Of a stretch of DNA of 64,000 nt, positions 36,920-45,269 are shown piece after piece; the stretch's first letter is position 1, and every line of letters starts with the position of its first letter. A program made the translations under genes and the position numbers. The notes under the pieces are model-generated. The model worked only from the letters and a program-made list of their open reading frames with translations. It was not told the DNA's origin and ran no database searches. Source of the stretch: Myxococcus stipitatus (GTDB lineage Bacteria; Myxococcota; Myxococcia; Myxococcales; Myxococcaceae); NCBI RefSeq assembly GCF_038561935.1, contig NZ_CP102770.1, positions 248,001 through 312,000 of the forward strand, given 5' to 3'.

Positions 36920-38137
36920 CTACAGGGCGCCGGAGATGACGGCGCCCAGGCGGCGCATGCCCTCGGCGATGAGCTCCGGCGGGCGGTTGGAGTAGTTGAG
37001 GCGGATGAACTCCGAGCGCGGGTTGGTGGCGAAGAAGGGGCTGCCCGGGACGAAGGCGACCTTCTGCTCGATGGCGCGCGGTAGCAGGGTGTCCCCGCTG
37101 AGGCCCGGGGGAAGTTGGGCCCAGAGGAACATGCCGCCGTCGGGGTGCGTCCAGCTCGTGCCCTGCGGCATGTGGAGCTTGAGGGCGTCCAGCATGGCGT
37201 TGGCGCGCTCGCCGTAGACGGGGCGCAGCGCCTCCAGGTGGCCGTAGTAGTCGAAGTTCTGGAGCAGCTTCACCACGGCGCGCTGGGCGACGGTGGCGGT
37301 GTGCAGGTCCGTGGACTGCTTGGCGATGGTGAGGCTGCGCACGAAGTCCTTCGGGCCCGCCACCCAGCCGATGCGCAGGCCCGGGGCCAGCGTCTTGGAG
37401 AACGTGCCCAGGGACACGACGACGCCCTGGTCGTCGAAGGCGGCCAGCGACGGCAGGTGCTCGCCGCGGAAGCGCAGCTCGCCGTACGGGTCGTCCTCGA
37501 GGATGAGGAAGCGGTGCTGCTGCGCCAGCCGCACCAGCTCCTTGCGGCGCTCCAGCGCCAGGGTGGTGCCCTTGGGGTTCTGGAAGTTGGCGACGATGTA
37601 GAGCAGCTTCGGCTTGTGCGTGGCCAGCACGCGCTCCAGGTCGTCCACGCGCATGCCGTGGTCGTCGCTCTCCACCGTGGCGAACTTCGCCTCGTAGCCG
37701 CCGAAGGTCTGCAGCGCGGCGAGGTAGCTGGGGTTCTCGACGATGACCAGGTCGCCCGGGTCCAGGAGGACCTTCGCGACCAGGTCGATGCCCTGCTGCG
37801 AGCCGTTGGTGATGAGAATCTGGTCCGCGTTGCAGACGCGGCCCTTCTTGCCCAGGTGCGTGGCGATCCACTCACGCAGCGGGGCGAAGCCCTCGGTGGT
37901 GCTGTACTGGAGGGCGGCGCGGCCGTCGTCGGCCAGCACGCGCGCGTGGGCGTCCGCGATGGCCTCCAGCGGGAAGAGCTCCGGGGCGGGCAGGCCACCG
38001 GCGAAGGAGAGGATGTCGGGCCGCTCCGCGACCTTGAGGATTTCGCGCACCGCGGACGTCTTGATGCGCGACATGCGTTGCGCGAGACGCCAGACCGGCG
38101 GCGGGGGAAGGGGGGCGCTCATGGCGTCGGCACTCAT
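36920..38137 (-). CDS. PLP-dependent aminotransferase (LysN / 2-aminoadipate type)
   Basis: 405 residues from the ATG at 38137, preceded by AAAGGAG that lies inside the end of the Lrp gene. Fold-type I class I/II aminotransferase: ISFAGG-like opening (LSFAGGLPAPELFP), QYSTTEG, NGSQQGID, DDPYGELRF, Schiff-base Lys248 in GTFSKTLAPGLRIGW, and C-terminal IRLNYSN. This set is typical of the MocR/LysN subgroup, which transaminates 2-aminoadipate, aromatic or branched-chain amino acids. The Lrp-type regulator gene ends 3 bp upstream, so the two form an operon, and the regulator probably senses a related amino acid. Confidence 0.9.
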   Translation of the reverse strand: MSADAMSAPLPPPPVWRLAQRMSRIKTSAVREILKVAERPDILSFAGGLPAPELFPLEAIADAHARVLADDGRAALQYSTTEGFAPLREWIATHLGKKGRVCNADQILITNGSQQGIDLVAKVLLDPGDLVIVENPSYLAALQTFGGYEAKFATVESDDHGMRVDDLERVLATHKPKLLYIVANFQNPKGTTLALERRKELVRLAQQHRFLILEDDPYGELRFRGEHLPSLAAFDDQGVVVSLGTFSKTLAPGLRIGWVAGPKDFVRSLTIAKQSTDLHTATVAQRAVVKLLQNFDYYGHLEALRPVYGERANAMLDALKLHMPQGTSWTHPDGGMFLWAQLPPGLSGDTLLPRAIEQKVAFVPGSPFFATNPRSEFIRLNYSNRPPELIAEGMRRLGAVISGAL

Positions 38138-38140
38138 CTC

Positions 38141-38617
38141 TCACTCTCCTTTGGCGTACTCGAGGGACACGCGGACGTGCGTGTCCTCTTTGATGGATGA
38201 CAGGACGATGGTGGTCTGCGTTCGGGTGACGCCGTCGATGATGCGCAGCGTCTCCACGAGAAGAGAGTCGAGGGTGCGCGTGTTCGCGCTCTTCACCTTG
38301 AGCAGATAGGAGTCCTGCCCGGCGACGCGGTGGCACTCCAGCACGTCGGGCAGCGAGAGGACCTTCTTGGCGAAGCCCTCGAAGTACTTGGGGTGCTCGA
38401 TGCTCACCCCGATGAAGGCCGTGATGTCCTTGCCCAGCTTCGTCGCGTCCACGCGCGCCGCGTAGCCCGTGATGACGCCCCGCTCTTCCAGCTTGCGGAT
38501 CCGCTCCGCCACCGCGGGCTGGGACAGACCGACCGCGCGCGACAGCTCCAGCTGCGTCGCGCGGCCATCGCGCTGCAACAGGTCCACCAGGCGGAAGTCG
38601 AGTTCATCCATGGGCAT
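38141..38617 (-). CDS. Lrp/AsnC-family transcriptional regulator
   Basis: 158 residues from the ATG at 38617; a TTG at 38626 with AAGG close upstream is possible, and an ATG at 38611 also. The N-terminal winged helix (LVDLLQRDGRATQLELSRAVGLSQPAVAERI) is followed by the RAM ligand-binding domain (ITAFIGVSIEH, ECHRVAGQDSYLLKV, ending TTIVLSS). Lrp-type proteins respond to amino acids and often control a neighbouring catabolic or biosynthetic gene; here that is the aminotransferase 3 bp downstream. An A+T-rich stretch just upstream is the likely autoregulatory site. Confidence 0.92.
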   Translation of the reverse strand: MPMDELDFRLVDLLQRDGRATQLELSRAVGLSQPAVAERIRKLEERGVITGYAARVDATKLGKDITAFIGVSIEHPKYFEGFAKKVLSLPDVLECHRVAGQDSYLLKVKSANTRTLDSLLVETLRIIDGVTRTQTTIVLSSIKEDTHVRVSLEYAKGE

Positions 38618-38629
38618 GGGCGGCAACAG

Positions 38630-38700
38630 ACCTTATTTTTATAAGTCCCGGAAGGGTTCGGCTGCTAAATTAAATTTGGCGTGCAAAATAGGCAATCGGG
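38630..38700 (-). promoter_or_regulatory. A+T-rich promoter/operator region of the lrp operon
   Basis: In strong contrast with the surrounding DNA, 38632-38645 (TTATTTTTATAA) and 38665-38690 (CTAAATTAAATTTGG and CAAAATAG) are A+T-rich. This fits a promoter with Lrp-type binding sites, but hexamers cannot be fixed with confidence. Confidence 0.5.
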
Positions 38701-38882
38701 CGGAAAGAGCAAGCCCGAAGACGAGCAGGGCAGGTGACAGGCGCCTGGAACCTGGGTGAGGCCAGGCGCGCGAGATGGCGCGCGGCGTCACCGCGTGGGC
38801 GCGACCGTCACGTCGGGCAAGGTGCTGTGGGGAGGTGGATCCGCGCCGTCACGGGGGGCGCGGCGAGAGCCCGTGCGGGGGG

Positions 38883-39818
38883 CTACGGCGTGATGTCGCG
38901 CGGGAGCTGGCGCACGGTGTGGCCCTTCTTCTGGAGGAGGGCGACGATGCCCTCGGGGCCGACGACGTGTCCGGCGCCGACGACGACCAGGTGGACGCGG
39001 GGCTCGGTGAGCAGGGCTTCGAGCTTGTGGGCCATCTGGACATTGCGCTCGAAGAAGACGCGCTCGTAGACGGGGCGGTAGGTGGTGTCCTTGGCGCCCT
39101 CGAGCAGGAGGCTGGCCATGCCGTCCGCGTCGCCGGCCTTCCACGCGGAGGTGAGGGCCTCGACGATTTCCGCGGGGCCCTGCTCGCGGCGGAGCTGGTC
39201 GCGGAGCATGAGGTCCTGGAGCTTGTCTGGAGTGCCCGCGAGCATGCGGAGCTGTCCGTCGGCGGTCTCCAGCTCCAGCACCTGTTTCTGGATGCCGTGG
39301 GCGCGGTCGAGGAAGGCGCGGTCGACGCCGTGGCCTTGCTGGTAGCCGGCGGCCTGGAACTCCAGGTTGTTGAGCAGCAGGCCCGCGAGCCAGGGGCGCA
39401 GCCGCTCGAGTCCCTGGGCGGAGATTCCCAGTCGCGTGGCGGCGCGGTCGAGGAGCGCGCGGGTGCTCGGGTCCAGGCGCTGGGAGAGGCCCTGGCCCTC
39501 GGGGAAGGTGCCCAGCTCGCGCACGAGCTTCTGCATCTCGGTCGGGTCGGTGCGGGTGGTGTCGACCTCGACGGCGAGGACCTCGGATTTGGTGAAGGCG
39601 GCCTCCATGGCGGCGGGGAGGGCCAGGTCACCGGGCTTGCCCATGTGGATGGAGCCGACGAGGTACGCGACGCCGCCGCGCGAGTCCTTCACTTCCCACA
39701 GGAAGGCGTTGCCGGAGTCGACGGGGACGTACTTCCGCGCAACGGGCGTGGAAGCGCAGCCCGCGCCGAGCCACGCGACGAGGAGCAGGGACAGTGGAAG
39801 GAACGACGGGCGCTTCAT
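38883..39818 (-). CDS. TraB/GumN-family lipoprotein
   Basis: 311 residues from the ATG at 39818, giving a signal peptide with lipobox GAGC (Cys21). TraB/GumN family marks: FLWEVKDS, YLVGSIHMG near the N-terminus and VVVGAGHVVGPEGIVALLQKKGH near the C-terminus, with a helical core between. The GxxH and GxxH motifs at either end are thought to form a metal site and a hydrolase-like core related to Tiki-type proteases, but bacterial members are not characterised. Extracytoplasmic, lipid-anchored. Followed upstream by a lipoprotein gene on the same strand (60-bp gap), possibly one unit. Confidence 0.85.
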   Translation of the reverse strand: MKRPSFLPLSLLLVAWLGAGCASTPVARKYVPVDSGNAFLWEVKDSRGGVAYLVGSIHMGKPGDLALPAAMEAAFTKSEVLAVEVDTTRTDPTEMQKLVRELGTFPEGQGLSQRLDPSTRALLDRAATRLGISAQGLERLRPWLAGLLLNNLEFQAAGYQQGHGVDRAFLDRAHGIQKQVLELETADGQLRMLAGTPDKLQDLMLRDQLRREQGPAEIVEALTSAWKAGDADGMASLLLEGAKDTTYRPVYERVFFERNVQMAHKLEALLTEPRVHLVVVGAGHVVGPEGIVALLQKKGHTVRQLPRDITP

Positions 39819-39877
39819 GGTGTGGGCTGCTTTCCCTGAGGAGAGCCGCGCATCGAAGCATCCACCCCGTGCCGCGT

Positions 39878-40288
39878 TCAATCCCTCTTCAGGATGACGC
39901 CCTCATCGCTGACGGCGTAGCTGGCGCCTGGGTCCATGACCTCGGGCTTGAGGCCGCAGCGCTCGTCCTCCTTGGGTGTGAAGTGGACGAAGGTCATCTT
40001 GTCGCCACGCACGAGCCACGCGTCGTAGGTGGCGAGCGTGAACAGGCACCGGGTCATCGCATCGGCATCCTTGGGCGGTGATTCACCAGGGGGCAGGAAG
40101 TCCTCCATGGCGATCTGCAGCGCACGGAGCTGTGGCCCCTCCACCGTGGTGGAGGAGTCCTTGCTCCAGGTGGGGAACTGGATGTTGGCGGCGACCTCGG
40201 GGGGCGCGACAGGAGGTTTGGGGCGCGAGCGGAAGAGATGGCAGCCGCAGAGCGTGAGGGTGAGCGCGGCGAGGGTGAGTCGTTTCAT
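39878..40288 (-). CDS. Small lipoprotein, unknown function
   Basis: 136 residues with lipobox LCGC (Cys16) after a short signal. The mature part starts with a Pro-rich linker and contains two Cys (MTRCLF and ERCGLK) that could pair. No domain recognised. The order with the JAMM-like lipoprotein upstream (46-bp gap) and the TraB/GumN lipoprotein downstream suggests an operon of three envelope lipoproteins. Confidence 0.65.
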   Translation of the reverse strand: MKRLTLAALTLTLCGCHLFRSRPKPPVAPPEVAANIQFPTWSKDSSTTVEGPQLRALQIAMEDFLPPGESPPKDADAMTRCLFTLATYDAWLVRGDKMTFVHFTPKEDERCGLKPEVMDPGASYAVSDEGVILKRD

Positions 40289-40333
40289 CCGGAAGAGCCT
40301 GAAAGGTGGTGAGGGGATTCTCGCCGAGTGGCG

Positions 40334-40921
40334 TCACTCTCCGCGACGGTCATCCGTGATTCTCCGGGAGGGTTTGAACGCACCGTCCTTCAGTTCGTAG
40401 ACCGTTCGCTCCTGGAAGTCATACAGGTAGACCTCGCAGATGGGATTGAACATGACCCGGAAGTAGTACCGCTGCCGAGCCGCCTGGAGGTCTTCGTTCG
40501 AGAACGTCGTGATGGACGGGTGGCTGTGGTAGTCCGCGTGGATGCGGACGTCCTGGGCCTCGGGGTCGCTGACCACCGATGGGAGCGAGCAGGACTTGCG
40601 TCCTCCTGGCAGCAGCCGTGGCGAGCTGATGGATGCGGGATGGCTGGCGAAGAAGGCCGGCTCGTGGTTCCGCTGGTAGATGAGGCCGCAGTACTCCTGT
40701 CCTTCCCGTCTGTTGCCGGCCGTCGCGCCGGGGCGTTGGCGGATGGCCTCGCAGAGCGCGGGGGCCAGCGTCGTCAGGCTGTCATGCGGGCCGAGCATGG
40801 GGCCCGCGACGACGATGCGCCCCTGGTCGTCGCGCCAGAACGTGGTGGGCGCACCTCCTCCCGCGCATCCGCCGAGGAGGAGGCTGGCGAGCAGCACGAG
40901 CGGCGGGTGAGGGGCGTTCAT
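40334..40921 (-). CDS. Lipoprotein with JAMM/DUF4329-like metalloprotease motif
   Basis: 195 residues with signal peptide and lipobox LGGC (Cys19). The body has Glu76 in GQEYCGLIY and then HADYHSHPSITTFSNED: His132, His134, Pro135, Ser141 and Asp144. This is the spacing of a JAMM/MPN+ zinc site (E ... H-x-H-P ... S-x-x-D), also seen in DUF4329-type domains attached to toxins. JAMM enzymes usually act in the cytoplasm on isopeptide bonds or small-molecule conjugates; a lipid-anchored envelope version is unusual. First gene of a likely three-lipoprotein unit. The family assignment is from motif only. Confidence 0.7.
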   Translation of the reverse strand: MNAPHPPLVLLASLLLGGCAGGGAPTTFWRDDQGRIVVAGPMLGPHDSLTTLAPALCEAIRQRPGATAGNRREGQEYCGLIYQRNHEPAFFASHPASISSPRLLPGGRKSCSLPSVVSDPEAQDVRIHADYHSHPSITTFSNEDLQAARQRYYFRVMFNPICEVYLYDFQERTVYELKDGAFKPSRRITDDRRGE

Positions 40922-41137
40922 GGCGTGGTCGGTTGCCAGGGATGCTTCCAGCTCGCGACGGCTTCGAACAAGGATGTCCCGCGTCGCGCTGCATCAAGCT
41001 CTCGCGGTCGCACCGACATCGCGCCTCGGGGCCCTCTCACAATCGGAGTACGCTTCGTCGCGCGGAGGCATGAGGCCTCCAAGGGTGACGCCTCGCGTCG
41101 CCCGTCGTCCATGACGCGCGGAGCCATTGTCCGCGCT

Positions 41138-41167
41138 TTGACAACCCCGTCGAGCGGGTGCTACCGC
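41138..41167 (+). promoter_or_regulatory. Predicted promoter of the tetR operon
   Basis: Consensus -35 TTGACA (41138-41143) and a weak -10 TACCGC (41162-41167) spaced 18 nt. Transcription would start about 41173-41176, only a few bases before the ATG at 41178, so the mRNA would be leaderless or nearly so; no ribosome binding site is visible. Confidence 0.55.
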
Positions 41168-41168
41168 T

Positions 41169-41197
41169 AGGTGAAACATGAATCGGCCTTCAACTTC
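41169..41197 (+). promoter_or_regulatory. Operator-like site B overlapping the tetR start codon
   Basis: GTGAAACATGAATCGG (41171-41186) and TTCAACTT (41189-41196) match site A at 36819-36847 in 24 of 29 positions. It lies at the predicted transcription start and covers the ATG, the position expected for tight autorepression. Confidence 0.6.
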
Positions 41198-41918
41198 TCC
41201 AGACCGCTCCGGACCCGTCACCCCGCGAGGACAGCGGACGCGTGCGAAGCTGCTGAAGGCCGCGGAGTCGGTCTTCGGAGAGAAGGGCTACGAGAGCGCG
41301 TCCATCGCGGACATCACCCGCAAGAGCGGCGTGGCACTCGGCACGTTCTACGTCTACTTCCCCGACAAGCAGTCCATCTTCATCGAAGTCGTCGACGACC
41401 TGGGCACGCGCCTGCGCCGCCTCATCGGTGAGTCCACCTCCCGCTGCGACAACCGCATGGACGTGGAGCGCGAGGGCCTGCGCACCTTCTTCCAGTTTGT
41501 CCGCCAGCACCCCAACCTCTACCGCGTCGTGCGCCAGGCCGAGTTCGTCGACACCGACTGCTACCGCCGCTACTACGACCGCTTCGCCAAGGGCTACGTC
41601 ACCGGCCTCTCCAACGCCATGGACGCGGGCGAGGTGCGCCGCATGGACCCGGAGACGCTCGCCTACTGCCTCATGGGCATCGGCGACTTCCTCGGCATGC
41701 GCTGGGTGCTGTGGGAGGAGGACCCGGGCCTGGAGCGCGTGCTCGACACCGCGATGAGCCTCATCCGCCACGGCCTGGACTCCAGCCCCGCCCCCGCTGC
41801 CCGCAACGGCGTGAAGGCCACCTCCAAGGCCACCGCCGCCGCGTCCAAGGCCTCCAAGACACCGAAGAAGAACACGCTGCGTCCCGCGCGCCGTCCCGCG
41901 CGGAGCGCCCGGAGCTGA
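41178..41918 (+). CDS. TetR-family transcriptional repressor
   Basis: 246 residues. The N-terminal HTH (about 18-70) reads LLKAAESVFGEKGYESASIADITRKSG then GTFYVYFPDK, a classic TetR signature. The helical ligand domain (about 80-205) is followed by a Lys/Ala/Ser-rich basic tail (about 207-246) of a kind common in myxobacterial proteins. It heads an operon with a KAS III-like enzyme (8 bp gap) and an acyl-CoA ligase, so a fatty acyl-CoA or related lipid is the likely inducer. A candidate operator overlaps its start codon, and similar sites precede or enter two other lipid-type oxidoreductase genes in this window. Confidence 0.92.
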   Translation: MNRPSTSPDRSGPVTPRGQRTRAKLLKAAESVFGEKGYESASIADITRKSGVALGTFYVYFPDKQSIFIEVVDDLGTRLRRLIGESTSRCDNRMDVEREGLRTFFQFVRQHPNLYRVVRQAEFVDTDCYRRYYDRFAKGYVTGLSNAMDAGEVRRMDPETLAYCLMGIGDFLGMRWVLWEEDPGLERVLDTAMSLIRHGLDSSPAPAARNGVKATSKATAAASKASKTPKKNTLRPARRPARSARS

Positions 41919-41926
41919 ACACCGCA

Positions 41927-42922
41927 ATGCGATACGCGCAGATCCTCTCCACCGGCCGTTACGTCCCCGAGAAGGTCCTCACCAACGCGGACGTCGAGAA
42001 GCTCCTCGGCGAGTCCGTGGACGAGTGGCTCCAGCAGAACGTGGGCATCAAGCAGCGCCACGTCATGGCCGACTCCCAGGCCACCAGTGACCTGTGCGTC
42101 GCCGCCGCCCGCCAGGCGCTGGAGCGCTCCGGGACGAAGCCGGAGGAGCTGGACCTCGTCATCGTCGCCACCGACACGCCCGACTACCTGAGCCCCGCGA
42201 CGTCTTCGGTGGTGCAGGCCAAGCTGGGCGCCGTCAACGCCGGCACGTATGACCTCAACTGCGCGTGCGCGGGCTGGGTGACGGCGCTGGACGTGGGCTC
42301 CAAGACGATTGCCGCGGACGACAGCTACCGCCGCATCCTCGTCGTGGGCGCGTACGCGATGACGCGCTACGTGAACTGGAAGGACAAGAAGACCTGCACC
42401 CTGTTCGCCGACGGCGCGGGCGCGGTGGTGCTGGGCGCGGGCGACAAGCCCGGCTTCATGGGCGCGAAGCTCCTGGCCAATGGCGAGTACCACGACGCGC
42501 TCGGCATCTACACGGGCGGGACGAACCGCCCCGCCACCGCGGAGACGCTGCCCCTCACCGACGGCAAGCCGGCCGTGCAGTTCGTCCGCAAGTTCCCCGC
42601 GACCTTCAACACCGAGCGCTGGCCCATGCTCCTGGACCAGCTCCTCAAGAAGCAGTCGCAGACGCTGGATGACGTGAAGCTGTTCGTCTTCACCCAGCTC
42701 AACCTGCGCACCATCGAGGCCACCATGAAGGTGCTGGGCCAGCCCATGGAGAAGGCCCACTACACGATGGACAAGTGGGGCTACACCGGCTCGGCCTGCA
42801 TCCCGATGACGCTCGACGACGCCGTCGTCCAGGGCAAGGTGCGGCGCGGTGACCTGGTCGCGTTCTGTGCCAGCGGCGGTGGTCTCGCCATGGCCTCCGC
42901 CCTCTATCGCTGGACGGCCTGA
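41927..42922 (+). CDS. KAS III (FabH)-like thiolase-fold enzyme with altered triad
   Basis: 331 residues, full length for FabH. The thiolase fold is clear: GRYVPEKVLTN at the start, VIVATDTPDYLSP, active-site Cys114 in CACAGW, FADGAGAVVLG, and a C-terminal GGGLAMASALYRW. Aligned by eye to E. coli FabH (Cys112, His244, Asn274), the His position is Thr256 (FTQLN instead of PHQAN) and the Asn position is Tyr286 (GYTGSA instead of GNTSAA). Ordinary decarboxylating condensation would need the missing residues, so it more likely transfers acyl groups or does another Cys-based reaction. It starts 8 bp after tetR and 15 bp before an acyl-CoA ligase, with which it probably acts. Confidence 0.85.
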   Translation: MRYAQILSTGRYVPEKVLTNADVEKLLGESVDEWLQQNVGIKQRHVMADSQATSDLCVAAARQALERSGTKPEELDLVIVATDTPDYLSPATSSVVQAKLGAVNAGTYDLNCACAGWVTALDVGSKTIAADDSYRRILVVGAYAMTRYVNWKDKKTCTLFADGAGAVVLGAGDKPGFMGAKLLANGEYHDALGIYTGGTNRPATAETLPLTDGKPAVQFVRKFPATFNTERWPMLLDQLLKKQSQTLDDVKLFVFTQLNLRTIEATMKVLGQPMEKAHYTMDKWGYTGSACIPMTLDDAVVQGKVRRGDLVAFCASGGGLAMASALYRWTA

Positions 42923-42937
42923 GCCTTGGAGGCGCGC

Positions 42938-44488
42938 ATGTTCATCGGAGACTGGATGGGGCGGGGCGCCCTGTACTGGCCCGAGCACGTCGCGGTGGTG
43001 GACACGGCCAAGGGCGCCTCCGGCCGCTTCACCTATCGCGACCTGAACGCACGCGCCGAGGCGCTCGGCGGCTGGCTGCGCGACGTCGCCGGCGTGAAGC
43101 GCGGCGACCGCGTGGGCCTGGTCGCCCACAACGGCGTGGAGTACCTGGACGTCCTCTTTGCCTGCGGGAAGCTGGGCGCCATCTTCGTCCCCTACAACTG
43201 GCGCCTGCACGCCGCCGAGCTCACCGACCTGGTGCGCGCCATCCGCCCGCGCGTGCTCCTCTTCGGCGACGACTTCCGCGACGCCGTGGCCCAGGTGCGA
43301 GAGCACGTGGGCGACTCGCTCCACCTCGTCTCGCTGGAGCCCCAGGGCCTGCCCGGCGCCACCGCGTACACGGCGGCACTCGCGCACCGCTCCGCCGAGC
43401 CCGTGAAGAACGACGCGGTGTCCGAGGAGGACATCCTCTGTCTGCTCTTCACCGGCGGCACCACGGGCCGCTCGAAGGGCGCGTGCATCAGCTACCGCAT
43501 GGTGGCGTGGAACACGCTCAACACGCTGGTGCACGAGGTGCGCCCCGGCGACGTCACGGTGACACACACGCCCATGTTCCACACGGGCGGCCTGCTCGTC
43601 TACACGGTGCCGCTGCTCACCGCCGGCGGCACCGTGGTCATCATGCGCCGCTGGGAGCCGGAGGAGCTGCTCGCGCTCATCCCGCGCGAGAAGGTGTCGC
43701 TCTTCTTCGCGGTGCCCACGCAGTACCAGCAGCTGCTCGACTCGCCGCGCTTCGCGGGCACGGACTTCTCCTCCGTGCGCTTCATGACCAGCGGGGGCGC
43801 GGCGCTGCCGGTGCCGCTCATCCAGGCGTGGCAGGCCGTCCACGCGGTGCCCTTCAAGCAGGGCTTCGGCATGACGGAGTTCGGCCCGGGAATCTTCAGC
43901 ATGGGGCCCGAGTTCGCGGTGTCGAAGGCGGGCTCCATCGGCCGCCCCAACTACTTCATCGCCGCGAAGCTGGTGGACGACGACGGCCGCGAGGTGCCGA
44001 CGGGCGAGGTGGGTGAGCTCGTCCTCAAGGGGCCCTCGATGTGCTCGGGCTACTTCGAGGACGAGGCCGCCACGCGCGAGGCCATCGACGCGGACGGCTG
44101 GTTCCACTCGGGGGACCTGGCGCGCGTGGACGCGGACGGGTTCTTCACCATCGCCGGTCGCAAGAAGGACATGTTCATCTCCGGCGGAGAGAACGTGTAC
44201 CCGCTGGAGCTGGAGTCGGTGCTCTACGAGCACCCCGCGGTGCAGCTGTGCTCGGTCGTCGGCGTGCCCGACGCGAAGTGGGGCGAGGTGGGCCGCGCCT
44301 TCGTGGTGCTCAAGCCGGGCGCGGAGTGCTCCGGGGACGCGCTGCTCGAGCACCTGCGCGGCCGGGTGGCGCGCTTCAAGGTTCCCAAGCGGGTGGAGTT
44401 GGTGGAGCGCCTGCCGGTGTCCGCGGCGGGGAAGATTCTCAAGCGAGAGCTGCGCGAGGCGGCCCTCGCCGCCGACGCACCGCGCTGA
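42938..44488 (+). CDS. Acyl-CoA synthetase (AMP-binding, fatty acyl ligase)
   Basis: 516 residues from the ATG at 42938, preceded by GGAGG at 5 nt. ANL superfamily: P-loop LLFTGGTTGRSKGA (about residues 166-185), GFGMTEFGPG, SGDLARVDADGF and the C-terminal KKDMFISGGENVYPLELE with the catalytic Lys in GKILKREL near the end. It should activate a carboxylic (fatty) acid with ATP to an acyl-adenylate and then to acyl-CoA. The KAS III-like enzyme upstream is the obvious consumer. A paralogue with the same motif order is at 53747-55267. Confidence 0.92.
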   Translation: MFIGDWMGRGALYWPEHVAVVDTAKGASGRFTYRDLNARAEALGGWLRDVAGVKRGDRVGLVAHNGVEYLDVLFACGKLGAIFVPYNWRLHAAELTDLVRAIRPRVLLFGDDFRDAVAQVREHVGDSLHLVSLEPQGLPGATAYTAALAHRSAEPVKNDAVSEEDILCLLFTGGTTGRSKGACISYRMVAWNTLNTLVHEVRPGDVTVTHTPMFHTGGLLVYTVPLLTAGGTVVIMRRWEPEELLALIPREKVSLFFAVPTQYQQLLDSPRFAGTDFSSVRFMTSGGAALPVPLIQAWQAVHAVPFKQGFGMTEFGPGIFSMGPEFAVSKAGSIGRPNYFIAAKLVDDDGREVPTGEVGELVLKGPSMCSGYFEDEAATREAIDADGWFHSGDLARVDADGFFTIAGRKKDMFISGGENVYPLELESVLYEHPAVQLCSVVGVPDAKWGEVGRAFVVLKPGAECSGDALLEHLRGRVARFKVPKRVELVERLPVSAAGKILKRELREAALAADAPR

Positions 44489-44551
44489 AAACACTGTCGG
44501 AGAGGGGCGTGTTTCACGCGCCCTCAATGCCTGTCGTCTGTCGACACACCT

Positions 44552-44569
44552 GCCGGTGGTGACACCGGC
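44552..44569 (+). promoter_or_regulatory. Leader hairpin before the lipoprotein gene
   Basis: GCCGGTG (44552-44558) and CACCGGC (44563-44569) with a GTGA (GNRA-type) tetraloop lie directly before the ribosome binding site (GGGGAG) of the gene at 44588. A smaller hairpin GCGTG-TTT-CACGC is at 44507-44519. They could reduce read-through or set mRNA stability between the ligase gene and the envelope genes. Confidence 0.5.
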
Positions 44570-44587
44570 CTGAAGGGGAGCAAGCAC

Positions 44588-45187
44588 ATGAAGAAGAAGC
44601 TTCTGTCCGCGGTGATGCTGTGCACGCTGGGCCTCGTGGGCTGTGGCGGTGACGACGACAAGGACCCCACGCCCATCAAGCCCAAGCTCAACAGCTCCGC
44701 CAACATCCTGGCGTTCCTGGATGGCAAGACGATGGTGATGAAGGGGGACAACATCCCCTCGCATCCCAACGGCTACAGCGAGGACATCGACTTCGGCGCG
44801 TCGTCCCAGTGCTACCAGCAGGTCACCATGTCGGTGGCGGCCGGCAACTTCAAGGTCGACAGCATCCCGGGCACCATCACCAACGCCGTCTGCAACCACG
44901 ACCAGGCGAAGAACCCGCTCTCCTTCACCTCCACCACCGTCCTCATCGAGAACGCCACGGAGGACGGGAGCTGCTTCGACGTGACGTTCACCTTCCCGGG
45001 CGGTCTGGTGCAGGAGGGCCGCGGCGGCTTCTCCGCGGACCAGAAGACGCTGCGTCTGGAGATCTTCTTCAAGAACCAGGCGACCGGCATGCGCTGCGCC
45101 AGCGGCGCGGTGGGCGCGGCGAACACCGTGAAGATGGGCGACAAGCCCTTCACGGGCAACGCGGTGCAGGTCTACGCCATCCAGTAG
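44588..45187 (+). CDS. Lipoprotein of the TetR-KAS cluster, unknown function
   Basis: 199 residues; signal peptide with lipobox LVGC (Cys19), then an Asp-rich linker. The mature domain is beta-rich with Cys at QCYQQ, AVCNH, SCFDV and RCASG, four residues that could make two disulfides. It contains LAFLDGKTMVMKGDNIPSHPNGY near its N-terminus, a pattern I do not link to a named family. It precedes the outer-membrane barrel gene by 82 bp and may be its lipoprotein partner or bind a hydrophobic substrate. Confidence 0.7.
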   Translation: MKKKLLSAVMLCTLGLVGCGGDDDKDPTPIKPKLNSSANILAFLDGKTMVMKGDNIPSHPNGYSEDIDFGASSQCYQQVTMSVAAGNFKVDSIPGTITNAVCNHDQAKNPLSFTSTTVLIENATEDGSCFDVTFTFPGGLVQEGRGGFSADQKTLRLEIFFKNQATGMRCASGAVGAANTVKMGDKPFTGNAVQVYAIQ

Positions 45188-45269
45188 TCCTGGCTGGGTT
45201 TCACGCTGGAGGGGAGGTGCGCTCCCGCCTTCCCTCCAGTCGTCTGTCCGGCGCGGGGCTGAGGTCGAT

